The notes: a model not told the origin generated them from the sequence alone. A stretch of DNA of 64,000 bases from Halobacillus naozhouensis (GCF_029714185.1 NZ_CP121671.1:1984001-2048000); one strand, 5' to 3'. Counted from the first letter of the stretch, positions 35,316 to 43,978 are shown. Numbers and translations: made by a program.

Positions 35316-37403
35316 ATGAGTAAAATGCGCGTTTATGAATATGCGAAAGCAAATGAACTATCAAGTAAACAAGTAATTGATAAATTGAAAGAAATGAAAG
35401 TAGAAGTGTCTAACCATATGTCTATGGTAGAAGATGATGTAAAAGGGAAACTGGACCAGTCGTTTGGCAAAGGGCAACAAGAAAGCAAGCCTGGCGACAA
35501 TAAGTCAAACAACAACAAGAAAAATCAAAAACCAAATCAAAATCGTGATCAGAGAAACAATAAAAAACAGAAAAACAATCATCGTCCACAAAATAAAAAG
35601 CAGCAAAAACCGCAACACCATCAAAAACAACAGCCTAAGAAGAATCAAACACCCGAAAAGATTACCTATTCAGGTTCTCTGACAGTAGGTGAACTTGCTG
35701 AGAAGTTGAAAAAAGACTCATCTGAAATCATTAAGAAATTAATGGGCCTAGGGGTTATGGCTACGAAAAACCAGGACCTGGATAGTGACTCAATCGAGTT
35801 GATTTGTGCCGAATTCAATGTTGAGGTTGAAGAAGAAGTCGTCGTAGACGAAACTGATATCGAAAACATCATATTTGATGACGAAGAAGAAGACTTACAG
35901 GAACGCCCTGCAGTGGTTACGATTATGGGCCACGTTGATCACGGGAAAACTACTTTGCTTGATTCGATTCGCGACACGAAGGTTACGGAAGGCGAAGCAG
36001 GAGGAATCACTCAGCATATTGGTGCTTATCAAGTAGAGGAAAATGATAAAAAGATTACATTTCTTGATACTCCGGGTCACGCCGCTTTTACAAGCATGCG
36101 TTCCCGCGGTGCCCAAATCACTGATATTGCCATCTTAGTTGTAGCAGCAGATGACGGTGTTATGCCGCAGACCCGCGAAGCGATTAACCATGCTAAAGCT
36201 GCTGAGGTACCAATTATTGTTGCCGTTAATAAAATGGATAAGGAAGGGGCAAACCCTGACCGCGTGATGCAGGAATTAATGGAATATGAATTAATCTCTG
36301 AAGACTTTGGCGGAGATACAATCTTCGTTAAAATGTCCGCGGTTAAGGGAGAAGGGATCGATGAACTGCTGGAAATGATTCTTCTTGTAGCTGAAATGGA
36401 AGAATTCAAAGCGAACCCTGATCGCCTTGCGTATGGAACAGTTGTCGAGGCGGAACTTGATAAGGGCCGTGGACCTGTCGCCACTCTTCTAGTCCAAAAT
36501 GGAACATTGAAAGTTAGTGATGCTGTCGTTGTAGGCAACACACATGGTCGAGTTCGTGCTATGGTAAACGAAGTTGGAAGAAGAGTTAAAGTAGCCGGAC
36601 CTTCTACACCGGTAGAAATTACGGGATTAAATCATGTACCACAAGCAGGTGATCGTTTTCTAGCTTTTGAAGACGAGAAAAAAGCCCGTTCAATCGGAGA
36701 AGCTCGCCAGCAAAAACAAATTGAAGCTGAACGAAGCTCCACAGCTAAAGTAAGTCTTGATGATTTGTTTGAACAGATTAAACATGGGAACATTAAGGAC
36801 ATCAACCTTATTCTAAAAGCAGATGTTCAGGGGTCTCTTGAGGCACTGGCTGGATCACTTCAAAAGATCGAAGTTGAAGGTGTGAAGGTGAAGATCATTC
36901 ATACGGGTGTGGGAGCTATTACAGAATCTGATATCTCACTTGCTTCAGCTTCGAATGCTATTGTCATCGGGTTCAATGTACGCCCGGATGGGAATGCCAG
37001 GAAAGCCGCTGAATCAGAAGATGTTGAAATCCGTCTGCACAACATTATCTATAAGGTAATGGAAGAAATTGAAGCAGCTATGAAAGGTATGCTTGATCCT
37101 GAATATGAAGAAAAAATCATTGGGCAAGTGGAAGTTCGCGAAATCTTCAAAGTATCTAAAGTGGGTACAATTGCTGGCTCTTATGTAACCGACGGAAAGA
37201 TCACTAAAGATTCAGGCATTCGAGTGATTCGTGACGGTGTCGTCATTTATGAAGGGGAAATTGATGCCCTTAAACGATATAAAGATGACGCTAAAGAGGT
37301 TGCAAAGGGTTATGAGTGCGGCATTACGGTGAAGAATTTTAATGACGTAAAAGTCGGCGACGTGATTGAACCTTACGTCATGCAGGAGATTGAACGTACA
37401 TGA
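35316..37403 (+). CDS. infB: Translation initiation factor IF-2
   Basis: GTPase that brings initiator tRNA to the ribosome. After an N-terminal domain (MSKMRVYEYAKANELSSKQV) comes a low-complexity Asn/Gln/Lys-rich linker at about residues 50-115, then a conserved helical region. The G domain has GHVDHGKTTLLD (about 204), DTPGHAAF (about 249) and NKMD (about 305); domains II-IV complete the 695 residues. ATG 35316 follows GGGGGTGAAAGA; the 132-bp longer frame overlaps ylxQ and is rejected. Confidence 0.97.
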   Translation: MSKMRVYEYAKANELSSKQVIDKLKEMKVEVSNHMSMVEDDVKGKLDQSFGKGQQESKPGDNKSNNNKKNQKPNQNRDQRNNKKQKNNHRPQNKKQQKPQHHQKQQPKKNQTPEKITYSGSLTVGELAEKLKKDSSEIIKKLMGLGVMATKNQDLDSDSIELICAEFNVEVEEEVVVDETDIENIIFDDEEEDLQERPAVVTIMGHVDHGKTTLLDSIRDTKVTEGEAGGITQHIGAYQVEENDKKITFLDTPGHAAFTSMRSRGAQITDIAILVVAADDGVMPQTREAINHAKAAEVPIIVAVNKMDKEGANPDRVMQELMEYELISEDFGGDTIFVKMSAVKGEGIDELLEMILLVAEMEEFKANPDRLAYGTVVEAELDKGRGPVATLLVQNGTLKVSDAVVVGNTHGRVRAMVNEVGRRVKVAGPSTPVEITGLNHVPQAGDRFLAFEDEKKARSIGEARQQKQIEAERSSTAKVSLDDLFEQIKHGNIKDINLILKADVQGSLEALAGSLQKIEVEGVKVKIIHTGVGAITESDISLASASNAIVIGFNVRPDGNARKAAESEDVEIRLHNIIYKVMEEIEAAMKGMLDPEYEEKIIGQVEVREIFKVSKVGTIAGSYVTDGKITKDSGIRVIRDGVVIYEGEIDALKRYKDDAKEVAKGYECGITVKNFNDVKVGDVIEPYVMQEIERT

Positions 37404-37678
37404 TTTTAAGCGCTGAGCTGGAAGCGATTGTTTATGATGCTCAGTCCTTGAAAGAAAAGCGTTCCGTTATCAAAAGAGTACAAACGAGGCTGAAGAATGA
37501 ATTTAATGTAGCTGTCAGTGAACTGGATCATCAGGATCTCTGGCAGCGGACATGTATAGGAATCGTGACCATAGCTAGCAGCAAAGTCATCGCAGAGCAG
37601 ACGATCCAGCAAGCTTTAGCCTTTGTGGATTCTTTTCCTGAATTAGAACGAACAGAAACAGTCCAAGAATGGTTGTAG
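37400..37678 (+). CDS. ylxP: DUF503 protein YlxP
   Basis: A 92-residue ferredoxin-like-fold protein of the DUF503/YlxP family, with the conserved SLKEKRSVIKRVQTRLKNEFNVAV (first 20: SLKEKRSVIKRVQTRLKNEF) and ELDHQDLWQRTCIGIVTIAS. It overlaps infB by 4 bp and precedes rbfA, the usual context. The function is unknown, though the place suggests a ribosome-related role. Confidence 0.92.
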   Translation: MILSAELEAIVYDAQSLKEKRSVIKRVQTRLKNEFNVAVSELDHQDLWQRTCIGIVTIASSKVIAEQTIQQALAFVDSFPELERTETVQEWL

Positions 37679-37708
37679 ACGTTTAGTTTTTGAAGAGGTG
37701 AAGAAAGA

Positions 37709-38059
37709 ATGAATGATCTAAGAGCTAACCGTGTCGGTGAGCAAATGAAGAAAGAAATGAGCGATATTATCAGCAAGAAGATTAAAGACCCTCGTGTGGG
37801 CTTTGTTACGGTTACAGAGGTAAAAGTAACCGGAGATCTTCAACAAGCTAAGGTCTATATTTCTGTACTTGGTGATGATAAACAAAAACATGATACACTC
37901 GTTGGTTTAGCTAAAGCAAAAGGCTTTATACGTTCTGAAATTGGGCAGAGAATCCGTTTGCGCAAAACGCCGGAAATCATGTTTGAATTTGATGAGGCAA
38001 TTGAGCGAGGTAATCGTATCGAAACAATTTTAAAGGATTTAAATGATACTGATAGTTAA
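37709..38059 (+). CDS. rbfA: Ribosome-binding factor A
   Basis: KH-fold 30S maturation factor, 116 residues. Seen: LRANRVGEQMKKEMSDIISK, KIKDPRVGFVTVTEVKVTGDL and the closing RLRKTPEIMFEFDEAIERGNRI (in part RKTPEIMFEFDEAIERG). A GAAGAGGTGAAGAAAGA site precedes the ATG. Two hairpins without T-runs lie between it and truB. Confidence 0.97.
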   Translation: MNDLRANRVGEQMKKEMSDIISKKIKDPRVGFVTVTEVKVTGDLQQAKVYISVLGDDKQKHDTLVGLAKAKGFIRSEIGQRIRLRKTPEIMFEFDEAIERGNRIETILKDLNDTDS

Positions 38060-38070
38060 AGAAAAAGGAC

Positions 38071-38146
38071 TGAATGGCTTAAGTATCACTTAAGTATTCA
38101 GGTAGATGTGCACAAAAGAATCCGTGCTGTGATAAGCACGGATTCT
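38071..38146 (+). promoter_or_regulatory. Twin hairpins between rbfA and truB
   Basis: First: CTTAAGT-ATC-ACTTAAG with flanking TGAAT/ATTCA (about 38071-38100). Second: AGAATCCGTGCT (38117-38128) pairs perfectly with AGCACGGATTCT (38135-38146) around GTGATA. Neither is followed by a T-run, so they are not ordinary terminators; mRNA processing or stability roles are possible. Confidence 0.5.
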
Positions 38147-38179
38147 CTCTGTATAAATATGGACTGTGGGGTGGAATTC

Positions 38180-39076
38180 ATGCATGGTATTCTCCCATTA
38201 TGGAAAGAGAAAGGCTATACTTCTCATGATTGTGTAAGTAAAGCGCGTGGTATGTTACATACTCGAAAAATCGGGCATACAGGGACACTGGATCCAGATG
38301 TGGAAGGTGTTCTCCCGCTATGCGTAGGGAAAGCAACTAAAATCGTGCCTTTTTTAACAGATACGGAAAAAGTCTATGAAGCGACTGTGACCCTGGGGAC
38401 TTCCACGGAAACAGAGGATGCAAGTGGTGAGGTGATCGAACGTAAGCCTGTATCCGAAGCGATTCCACTTGAACGAATAGAAGGAATTCTAGAGCAGTTT
38501 ACTGGTGAAATCAACCAAATCCCTCCGATGTATTCAGCCGTAAAAGTAGAGGGGAAGCGCCTGTATCAATATGCACGCGAAGGAATTAAAGTAGAAAGAC
38601 CACAGCGTAAAGTTGTTATTTCGGACATTGAATTGCTTGATCATGAGGTATCTCATGCAAATGGTCAACTATCCTTTTCCATTCGTGTTGTTTGCTCAAA
38701 AGGGACGTACATTCGCACACTTTGTGTAGATATTGGCAAAGCACTAGGTTTTCCGGCGCACATGTCTGCACTTGTGAGGTTAAAAACGGGTGCGATCTCC
38801 AAAGAGAATTGTCTAACTTTTGATCAGGTTCAAGAAGCCATTGACCATGGTAATGGGGAAAAATTGCTTCTGCCCCTTTCGAAAGGGCTGGAACACATTG
38901 ATACCTATCACATACCACAAGATCAAAGACAAGCGATAAAGCACGGTCAAGTGCTGTCGAAGCCAAACGAGCTTACGGCCTCTATTTTCAGGGTGATGTG
39001 TGAGCAAGAAGTGTTAGCTATTTATCAAATACACCCAACAAAACCGGATCGCATTAAACCCGTTCGAGTATTTTAA
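38180..39076 (+). CDS. truB: tRNA pseudouridine(55) synthase TruB
   Basis: Makes pseudouridine 55 in the T loop of tRNA. The catalytic Asp is in HTGTLDPDVEGVLPLCVGKATK (shown part: GTLDPDVEGVLPLC, about residues 38-51). Also visible are the N-terminal GYTSHDCVSKAR and the PPMYSAVKVEGKRLYQYAR motif; a PUA-like C-terminus follows. ATG 38180 follows GGGGTGG with 5-nt spacing. The frame is open back to 38108, but that start would run through the second hairpin. Confidence 0.95.
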   Translation: MHGILPLWKEKGYTSHDCVSKARGMLHTRKIGHTGTLDPDVEGVLPLCVGKATKIVPFLTDTEKVYEATVTLGTSTETEDASGEVIERKPVSEAIPLERIEGILEQFTGEINQIPPMYSAVKVEGKRLYQYAREGIKVERPQRKVVISDIELLDHEVSHANGQLSFSIRVVCSKGTYIRTLCVDIGKALGFPAHMSALVRLKTGAISKENCLTFDQVQEAIDHGNGEKLLLPLSKGLEHIDTYHIPQDQRQAIKHGQVLSKPNELTASIFRVMCEQEVLAIYQIHPTKPDRIKPVRVF

Positions 39077-39105
39077 ACTTTACTCAAATAAAGCAGGTGA
39101 GTAAT

Positions 39106-40044
39106 ATGAAAACAATTGAATTATCCGAGTCATTACCGAAACACGATCTCCACTTAGAACCAAGTTCTGTTGCTGTCGGTTTTTTTGATGGGGTGCATAA
39201 AGGTCACCAAGAAGTTATCAGAACCGCCCAGGATAGGGCGAGAAAGCTTGGCATACAAACGGCTGTGATGACGTTTGATCCTCATCCTTCTGTCGTTTTG
39301 AATAAAAAAGTACAACATGCCCGCTATATTACTCCACTATCTGAAAAGGAGGATATTTTGGATGGGATGGGGATTGATTACTTATTCGTCGTTCGATTTG
39401 ATCAGTCGTTAGCTGCTCTTCCCCCGGATCAATTTGTCGATGAATACTTTGTTGGATTAAACATTAAACACGTCGTGGCAGGCTTTGACTTCAGTTATGG
39501 GCATAAAGGCAAAGGCTCAATGGAGACGCTTCCTCAGCACGCAAAAGGCAGATTGACGTACACTGTGGTTGATCGGATCGATCAAGATCATACTAAGGTA
39601 AGTTCTACGAGAATACGTGAGCTTCTGAAGGAAGGAAATGTATCGGCTGTAAATGAATTGCTGGGACGTGAATTTAATGTAGAAGGAACAGTGGTTCCTG
39701 GTGACAGAAGAGGACGAACAATCGGCTATCCGACAGCGAATATTACCGATATGGAGGAACAGTACGTACCCAAGACCGGTGTTTATGCTGTTACAGTTGG
39801 ATATCAAGGAGAAAGATATTATGGAATGGCTAACCTCGGGGTAAAACCAACCTTTCAACCGGAAGGCAGCAACCCAGCCCTGGAAGTGCATGTCTTTGAT
39901 TTTGACGATGATTTATATGGCACTCGTATAAAAGTCTTTTTCCATCAATTTATACGAGATGAACAGAAATTTGATGGCGTTGAGGAGGTTACCGCTCAGC
40001 TTCATACAGACGAAAAGGAGATTCGCCGTTATTTTGAGCTGTAA
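39106..40044 (+). CDS. ribF: Bifunctional riboflavin kinase / FAD synthetase
   Basis: Converts riboflavin to FMN and FMN to FAD. The N-terminal nucleotidyltransferase has VGFFDGVHKGHQEVI and GFDFSYGHKGKGS. The C-terminal flavokinase has GRTIGYPTANI and the YGMANLGVKPTF segment. It is 312 residues from ATG 39106 (SD GCAGGTGAG); a GTG three codons earlier lies in the SD. In Bacillus the gene is also called ribC. It stands between truB and rpsO. Confidence 0.96.
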   Translation: MKTIELSESLPKHDLHLEPSSVAVGFFDGVHKGHQEVIRTAQDRARKLGIQTAVMTFDPHPSVVLNKKVQHARYITPLSEKEDILDGMGIDYLFVVRFDQSLAALPPDQFVDEYFVGLNIKHVVAGFDFSYGHKGKGSMETLPQHAKGRLTYTVVDRIDQDHTKVSSTRIRELLKEGNVSAVNELLGREFNVEGTVVPGDRRGRTIGYPTANITDMEEQYVPKTGVYAVTVGYQGERYYGMANLGVKPTFQPEGSNPALEVHVFDFDDDLYGTRIKVFFHQFIRDEQKFDGVEEVTAQLHTDEKEIRRYFEL

Positions 40045-40056
40045 CATAGTTTCCTC

Positions 40057-40085
40057 TTGCATTTTAGCGATAAAGATTGTACGCT
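40057..40085 (+). promoter_or_regulatory. Possible promoter of rpsO
   Basis: -35 TTGCAT (40057-40062), 17-bp spacer, -10 TACGCT (40080-40085). The -35 is good and the -10 weak, but spacing is exact and it lies before the GC-rich rpsO leader. Confidence 0.4.
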
Positions 40086-40165
40086 TTAATATGGAACCTT
40101 CGCTTGGCGGCGCGTTACTCCGACGTCCGCTCGGGGATAGGGAATTTTAAATATTTCAGGAGGTG
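40086..40165 (+). ncRNA. GC-rich structured leader of rpsO (candidate S15-binding RNA)
   Basis: Within this AT-rich gap a GC-rich block can fold as GCGGCG (40111-40116) with CG-T-CCGC, or alternatively CTCCGA with TCGGGG, which share bases and so compete or form a pseudoknot. The block lies just before the AGGAGGTG Shine-Dalgarno (about 40158). S15 is known to repress its own translation through varied leader RNAs in several bacterial phyla; assignment here is inference from position. Confidence 0.45.
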
Positions 40166-40173
40166 TAGCTATA

Positions 40174-40443
40174 ATGGCTATCACACAGGAACGTAAACAA
40201 GAACTGATCAATGAGTATAAAACTCATGATAATGACACAGGTTCTGCGGAAGTACAAATTGCTGTACTTACTGAACAAATCACGAATTTGAACGGTCACC
40301 TGCGTACACACAAGCAGGATCATCATTCTCGTCGTGGCTTGCTTAAAATGGTAGGTAAACGCCGTAACTTGCTTAACTACCTACGTAATAAAGATATTAC
40401 ACGTTACCGTGAGTTAATTAAGAGTCTTGGCTTGCGTCGTTAA
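40174..40443 (+). CDS. rpsO: 30S ribosomal protein S15
   Basis: Primary 16S rRNA-binding protein, 89 residues, with the universal sequence features TGSAEVQIAVLTEQI, LNGHLRTHKQDHHSRRGL and a Leu/Arg-rich end (RNLLNYLRNKD). AGGAGGTG is a strong ribosome binding site. A terminator separates it from pnp, a conserved pairing. Confidence 0.98.
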   Translation: MAITQERKQELINEYKTHDNDTGSAEVQIAVLTEQITNLNGHLRTHKQDHHSRRGLLKMVGKRRNLLNYLRNKDITRYRELIKSLGLRR

Positions 40444-40456
40444 TGTAGTAGGATTG

Positions 40457-40484
40457 AAAAAGCGGGAGTTATTCCCGCTTTTTC
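40457..40484 (+). terminator. Rho-independent terminator after rpsO
   Basis: AAAAAGCGGGA (40457-40467) pairs perfectly with TCCCGCTTTTT (40473-40483), 5-nt loop, with the U-rich tail built into the stem, so it may work on both strands. Confidence 0.9.
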
Positions 40485-40566
40485 TGTATGTTTACATACA
40501 GTAGGGTGTAAACTCAAAGAGTAGGCTCTATTTTAATTTATTGTTTTGAGAGGAGTAAAGTGCTTT

Positions 40567-42684
40567 ATGGCAGAAGAAAAGCAAGTTTTTTCAATTGAAG
40601 TAGCAGGCCGTACATTCTCTGTTGAAGTAGGAGAATTGGCTAAACAAGCCAATGGAGCTGCTATGATTAGCTATGGCGATACATCCGTTCTTTCAACCGC
40701 AACCGGTTCTAAAGAACCAAAGGATTTGCCATTTTTCCCATTAACGGTGAACTATGAAGAGCGCTTATATGCTGTTGGAAAGATTCCGGGAGGATTTATC
40801 AAACGAGAGGGACGCCCGAGTGAAAAAGCGATCCTGGCTTCTCGCCTCATTGACCGCCCAATTCGCCCGATGTTCCCTGATGGTTTCCGAAATGATGTAC
40901 AAGTTATCAGTACGGTCATGAGCGTAGATCAGAACTGTTCTTCAGAAATGGCCGCAATGCTTGGGTCTTCTATTGCTTTAGGGATTTCAGATATCCCATT
41001 TGGCGGTCCAATTGCCGGGGCGATCATTGGAAGAGTCGATGGCGAGTTAATCATTAATCCAACAGTGGAGCAGCAGGAGAAAAGCGATATTGACTTAACT
41101 GTTGCCGGAACAAAAGATGCAATTAACATGGTTGAGGCAGGGGCGCAGGAAGTAACTGAGGAAGACATGTTAGAAGCGATCATGTTCGGTCATGAAGAAA
41201 TCAAGCGCTTAGTTGCCTTTCAGGAAGAGATTATTGATGCAGTTGGAAAAGAAAAAATGGACGTGCAATTGTTTGATCTTGATCAGGAGCTTAAAGATAA
41301 GGTTGAAGCAGAGGCAACGGATTCATTAGTGGCTGCGATTAAAACAGAAGAAAAGAAAGCTCGTGAGGAAGCTATCGACGAGGCGAAAAAAGCTATTGTT
41401 AAAGCTTACGAAGAAATGGAAGCCGATGAAGAAACGATGAAGCAGGTTAACACTATTTTAGAAAACATCGTCAAATCAGAGGTGCGCCGTCTAATTACGA
41501 AAGATAAAATTCGTCCAGATGGCCGCGGAGTCGATGAGATTCGCCCATTATCCTCTAAAGTAGGCGTGTTACCGCGTACCCACGGTTCCGGACTGTTTAC
41601 GAGAGGACAAACCCAGGCTCTTAGTATTTGTACATTAGGTGCTTTGGGAGATGTGCAAATTTTAGATGGGCTGGATCTTGAGGAATCGAAGCGTTTCATG
41701 CACCATTATAATTTCCCTAAATTCTCTGTTGGAGAAACAGGACCAATCCGCGGGCCAGGCCGTCGTGAAATTGGTCACGGTGCATTAGGAGAACGCGCCC
41801 TGGAAGTTGTGATTCCGTCTGAGAAGGAATTCCCGTATACGATGCGTCTTGTGTCAGAGGTTCTCGAGTCAAACGGATCCACATCACAAGCAAGTATTTG
41901 TGCGAGTACATTAGCGATGATGGATGCTGGAGTGCCAATAAAAGCCCCGGTAGCCGGTATTGCTATGGGTCTCGTTAAATCCGGGGACGATTATACGATT
42001 CTTACGGATATTCAAGGTATGGAAGATTTCCTTGGAGACATGGACTTTAAGGTGGCAGGAACTGAAAAAGGTGTCACAGCGTTACAGATGGATATTAAAA
42101 TAGACGGATTGTCCCGTGAGATCTTAGAAGAAGCCCTTACCCAAGCGAAAAAAGGCCGTAAAGAAATCTTGAGTTCCATGCTTGCGACAATTCCGGAAAC
42201 GAGAAATGAACTTTCTCAATATGCTCCTAAAATCATGACAATGAAGATTAATCCTGATAAAATCCGTGATGTTATTGGACCGAGCGGGAAACAAATTAAT
42301 CAAATCATTGATGATACAGGTGTGAAAATTGATATTGAACAGGACGGTACTATGTTTATCTCTTCAACAGAAGCTGAAATGAACAAAGTCGCTAAGAAAA
42401 TCATTGAAGATATCGTAAGAGAAGTAGAAGCTGGCGAAGTATACGACGGTACGGTAAAACGTATTGAGAAATTTGGAGCCTTCGTTGAACTGTTTAAAGG
42501 AAAAGAAGGACTCGTTCACATTTCTGAATTGGCTGAAGAGCGCATTGGAAAAGTGGAAGATGTTGTTTCACTTGGCGATACTATTAAAGTAAAAGTCAAA
42601 GAAATCGATAAACAAGGAAGAATTAACCTTTCCCGAAAGGCAATTTTAATCGATGAGAAAAAAGAACAAGAAACGAAGGAATAA
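40567..42684 (+). CDS. pnp: Polyribonucleotide nucleotidyltransferase (PNPase)
   Basis: Phosphorolytic 3'-5' exoribonuclease. Two RNase PH domains (first with KIPGGFIKREGRPSEKAILA, second with RPDGRGVDEIRPLSS and the EVLESNGSTSQASICASTLA active-site stretch) flank a helical domain. A KH domain (about 550-610, IGPSGKQINQIIDDTG) and an S1 domain (about 620-690, GKEGLVHISELAEERIG) follow. The ATG at 40567 gives MAEEKQVFS; in-frame codons back to 40546 overlap the GAGAGGAG Shine-Dalgarno region. Confidence 0.97.
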   Translation: MAEEKQVFSIEVAGRTFSVEVGELAKQANGAAMISYGDTSVLSTATGSKEPKDLPFFPLTVNYEERLYAVGKIPGGFIKREGRPSEKAILASRLIDRPIRPMFPDGFRNDVQVISTVMSVDQNCSSEMAAMLGSSIALGISDIPFGGPIAGAIIGRVDGELIINPTVEQQEKSDIDLTVAGTKDAINMVEAGAQEVTEEDMLEAIMFGHEEIKRLVAFQEEIIDAVGKEKMDVQLFDLDQELKDKVEAEATDSLVAAIKTEEKKAREEAIDEAKKAIVKAYEEMEADEETMKQVNTILENIVKSEVRRLITKDKIRPDGRGVDEIRPLSSKVGVLPRTHGSGLFTRGQTQALSICTLGALGDVQILDGLDLEESKRFMHHYNFPKFSVGETGPIRGPGRREIGHGALGERALEVVIPSEKEFPYTMRLVSEVLESNGSTSQASICASTLAMMDAGVPIKAPVAGIAMGLVKSGDDYTILTDIQGMEDFLGDMDFKVAGTEKGVTALQMDIKIDGLSREILEEALTQAKKGRKEILSSMLATIPETRNELSQYAPKIMTMKINPDKIRDVIGPSGKQINQIIDDTGVKIDIEQDGTMFISSTEAEMNKVAKKIIEDIVREVEAGEVYDGTVKRIEKFGAFVELFKGKEGLVHISELAEERIGKVEDVVSLGDTIKVKVKEIDKQGRINLSRKAILIDEKKEQETKE

Positions 42685-42717
42685 AAAAGGAACTGGCTTG
42701 CCAGTCTCTTTTTTTTT
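42684..42717 (+). terminator. Rho-independent terminator after pnp
   Basis: ACTGGC-TT-GCCAGT hairpin with flanking A-rich and T9 tracts, starting right after the pnp stop codon. Confidence 0.85.
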
Positions 42718-42774
42718 GCCTGAATTCTAGACAACCCTTTTAAAGCATATCCTGCTTAAGAAGGGGGACTTTCC

Positions 42775-43692
42775 GTGAACAAGTACATAAAACCCGCTGT
42801 CATCCTTTTTCTTCTGATTAGCTGTTTGGCTGTCTATCTGTCATCAAACCAAAGCAATCCTGTTTCTTCTTCTAATCCCTTATATGAACAGATAAAAAGT
42901 AAGCAGCAGGATTATTTTAAAAAGCCTCAAAATGCATATATTGATCAGGTTTGGAAAAAAACGCCCGGGTTAAACGGAAGAAAAGTGAATATAGAGAAAT
43001 CTTATAACAAGATGAAAAAAGAGGGAACTTTTAACGAGGAGAAATTAGTATTTGAACAAATCCCTCCAGAAGTGTCATTGGAGGATTTACCAGTATCCCC
43101 AATTTACCGGGGGCATCCTGACAAAGAAATGGTTTCTCTGTTAATTAACGTGTCGTGGGGAGCTGAATTTATTCCAGATATGGTGGAGACGTTATCGAAG
43201 CATCGCGTCAAAGCGAATTTCTTCATTGATGGAGCGTTTGCATCTGAACATAAGGATTTAGTTCAGATGATTGAAGAGGAAGGTCATCTGATCGGTAGTC
43301 ACGGTTATGGTCATAAGGATTTTGCCAAATTGTCTAAATCTCAAGCATTGACTAACTTGGATAAAGCAAATAACATCATATCAAGTTTGGTCGAAAGTGA
43401 AATTAAATGGTTTGCTCCTCCGGCAGGGAGTTTTACGATGGGGGCAGTCGAAGCAGCTGAGAACTTTGATATGTACACCATTCTCTGGACTGTAGATTCT
43501 ATTGATTGGAAAAAACCTACCAAAGATGTGTTTTTACACCGTATTACCAGTAAGCTCCATAATGGCGCAACTATTCTGATGCATCCGACAGCAGTTACAG
43601 CGTCCAGTTTGGGTGAATTAATCCCCATTATTCAAGAACAGTATAAAATTGGAACCTTAGAGGATTTAATGAGTGAAAAACGAGGAGGATGA
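42775..43692 (+). CDS. ylxY: Polysaccharide deacetylase-like protein YlxY
   Basis: NodB-fold protein with an N-terminal signal/anchor (residues about 6-24) and an extracytoplasmic domain. Motif 2 is intact (GSHGYGHKDFAKL, the metal-binding HxxxH-type motif), and later FAPPAGSF and MHPTA segments correspond to family motifs. Motif 1, usually TFDD, is replaced by INVSWGAEF, so a metal-ligand Asp is missing and activity is doubtful. Start is GTG after AAGAAGGGGGAC. The stop overlaps the region upstream of ymxH, with no mlpA between. Confidence 0.88.
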   Translation: MNKYIKPAVILFLLISCLAVYLSSNQSNPVSSSNPLYEQIKSKQQDYFKKPQNAYIDQVWKKTPGLNGRKVNIEKSYNKMKKEGTFNEEKLVFEQIPPEVSLEDLPVSPIYRGHPDKEMVSLLINVSWGAEFIPDMVETLSKHRVKANFFIDGAFASEHKDLVQMIEEEGHLIGSHGYGHKDFAKLSKSQALTNLDKANNIISSLVESEIKWFAPPAGSFTMGAVEAAENFDMYTILWTVDSIDWKKPTKDVFLHRITSKLHNGATILMHPTAVTASSLGELIPIIQEQYKIGTLEDLMSEKRGG

Positions 43693-43697
43693 TAGCA

Positions 43698-43922
43698 GTG
43701 AGGATGAAGGAACTTTCTCAGAAGGAAGTTATTGACGTCGATGAAGGGAAGAAGCTAGGAATTCTTGGAAAAGCAGATCTAATTGTGGATCCTGACAATG
43801 GGTTGATTCAATCGTTAATCATTTTAAATGAAGGACTGTTCAAAAGTCGGGACCACATCGAGATTGAGTGGAAGCAAATTTCAATTATTGGGGAAGACAC
43901 AATATTATTGAAGAAAGGTTGA
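43698..43922 (+). CDS. ymxH: PRC-barrel protein YmxH/YlmC family
   Basis: A small PRC-barrel protein (MRMKELSQKEVIDVDEGKKLG) with the typical DLIVDPDNGLIQSLII and an I-WKQI-IGEDTILL end. Family members appear in sporulation and division neighbourhoods; the function is not defined. GTG 43698 is preferred because GGAGG lies 9 nt upstream; the ATG at 43689 abuts that site. B. subtilis has the M16 peptidase gene mlpA just before this gene; here ylxY is the direct neighbour. Confidence 0.85.
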   Translation: MRMKELSQKEVIDVDEGKKLGILGKADLIVDPDNGLIQSLIILNEGLFKSRDHIEIEWKQISIIGEDTILLKKG

Positions 43923-43950
43923 GCTACAACAAATCGTTGTAGCTTTTTTT
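43923..43950 (+). terminator. Rho-independent terminator after ymxH
   Basis: AGCTACAAC pairs with GTTGTAGCT around AAATC (about 43923-43944), followed by seven T. It isolates the spore-specific dpaAB promoter from upstream reading. Confidence 0.9.
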
Positions 43951-43978
43951 GTGGCTGTGCATAGGCTTTTAGGAAATC

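Noticed and set aside
35464..35682. Asn/Gln/Lys-rich overlapping ORF at the infB linker
   Set aside because: It reflects the repetitive codons of the IF-2 linker in another frame, not a separate gene.
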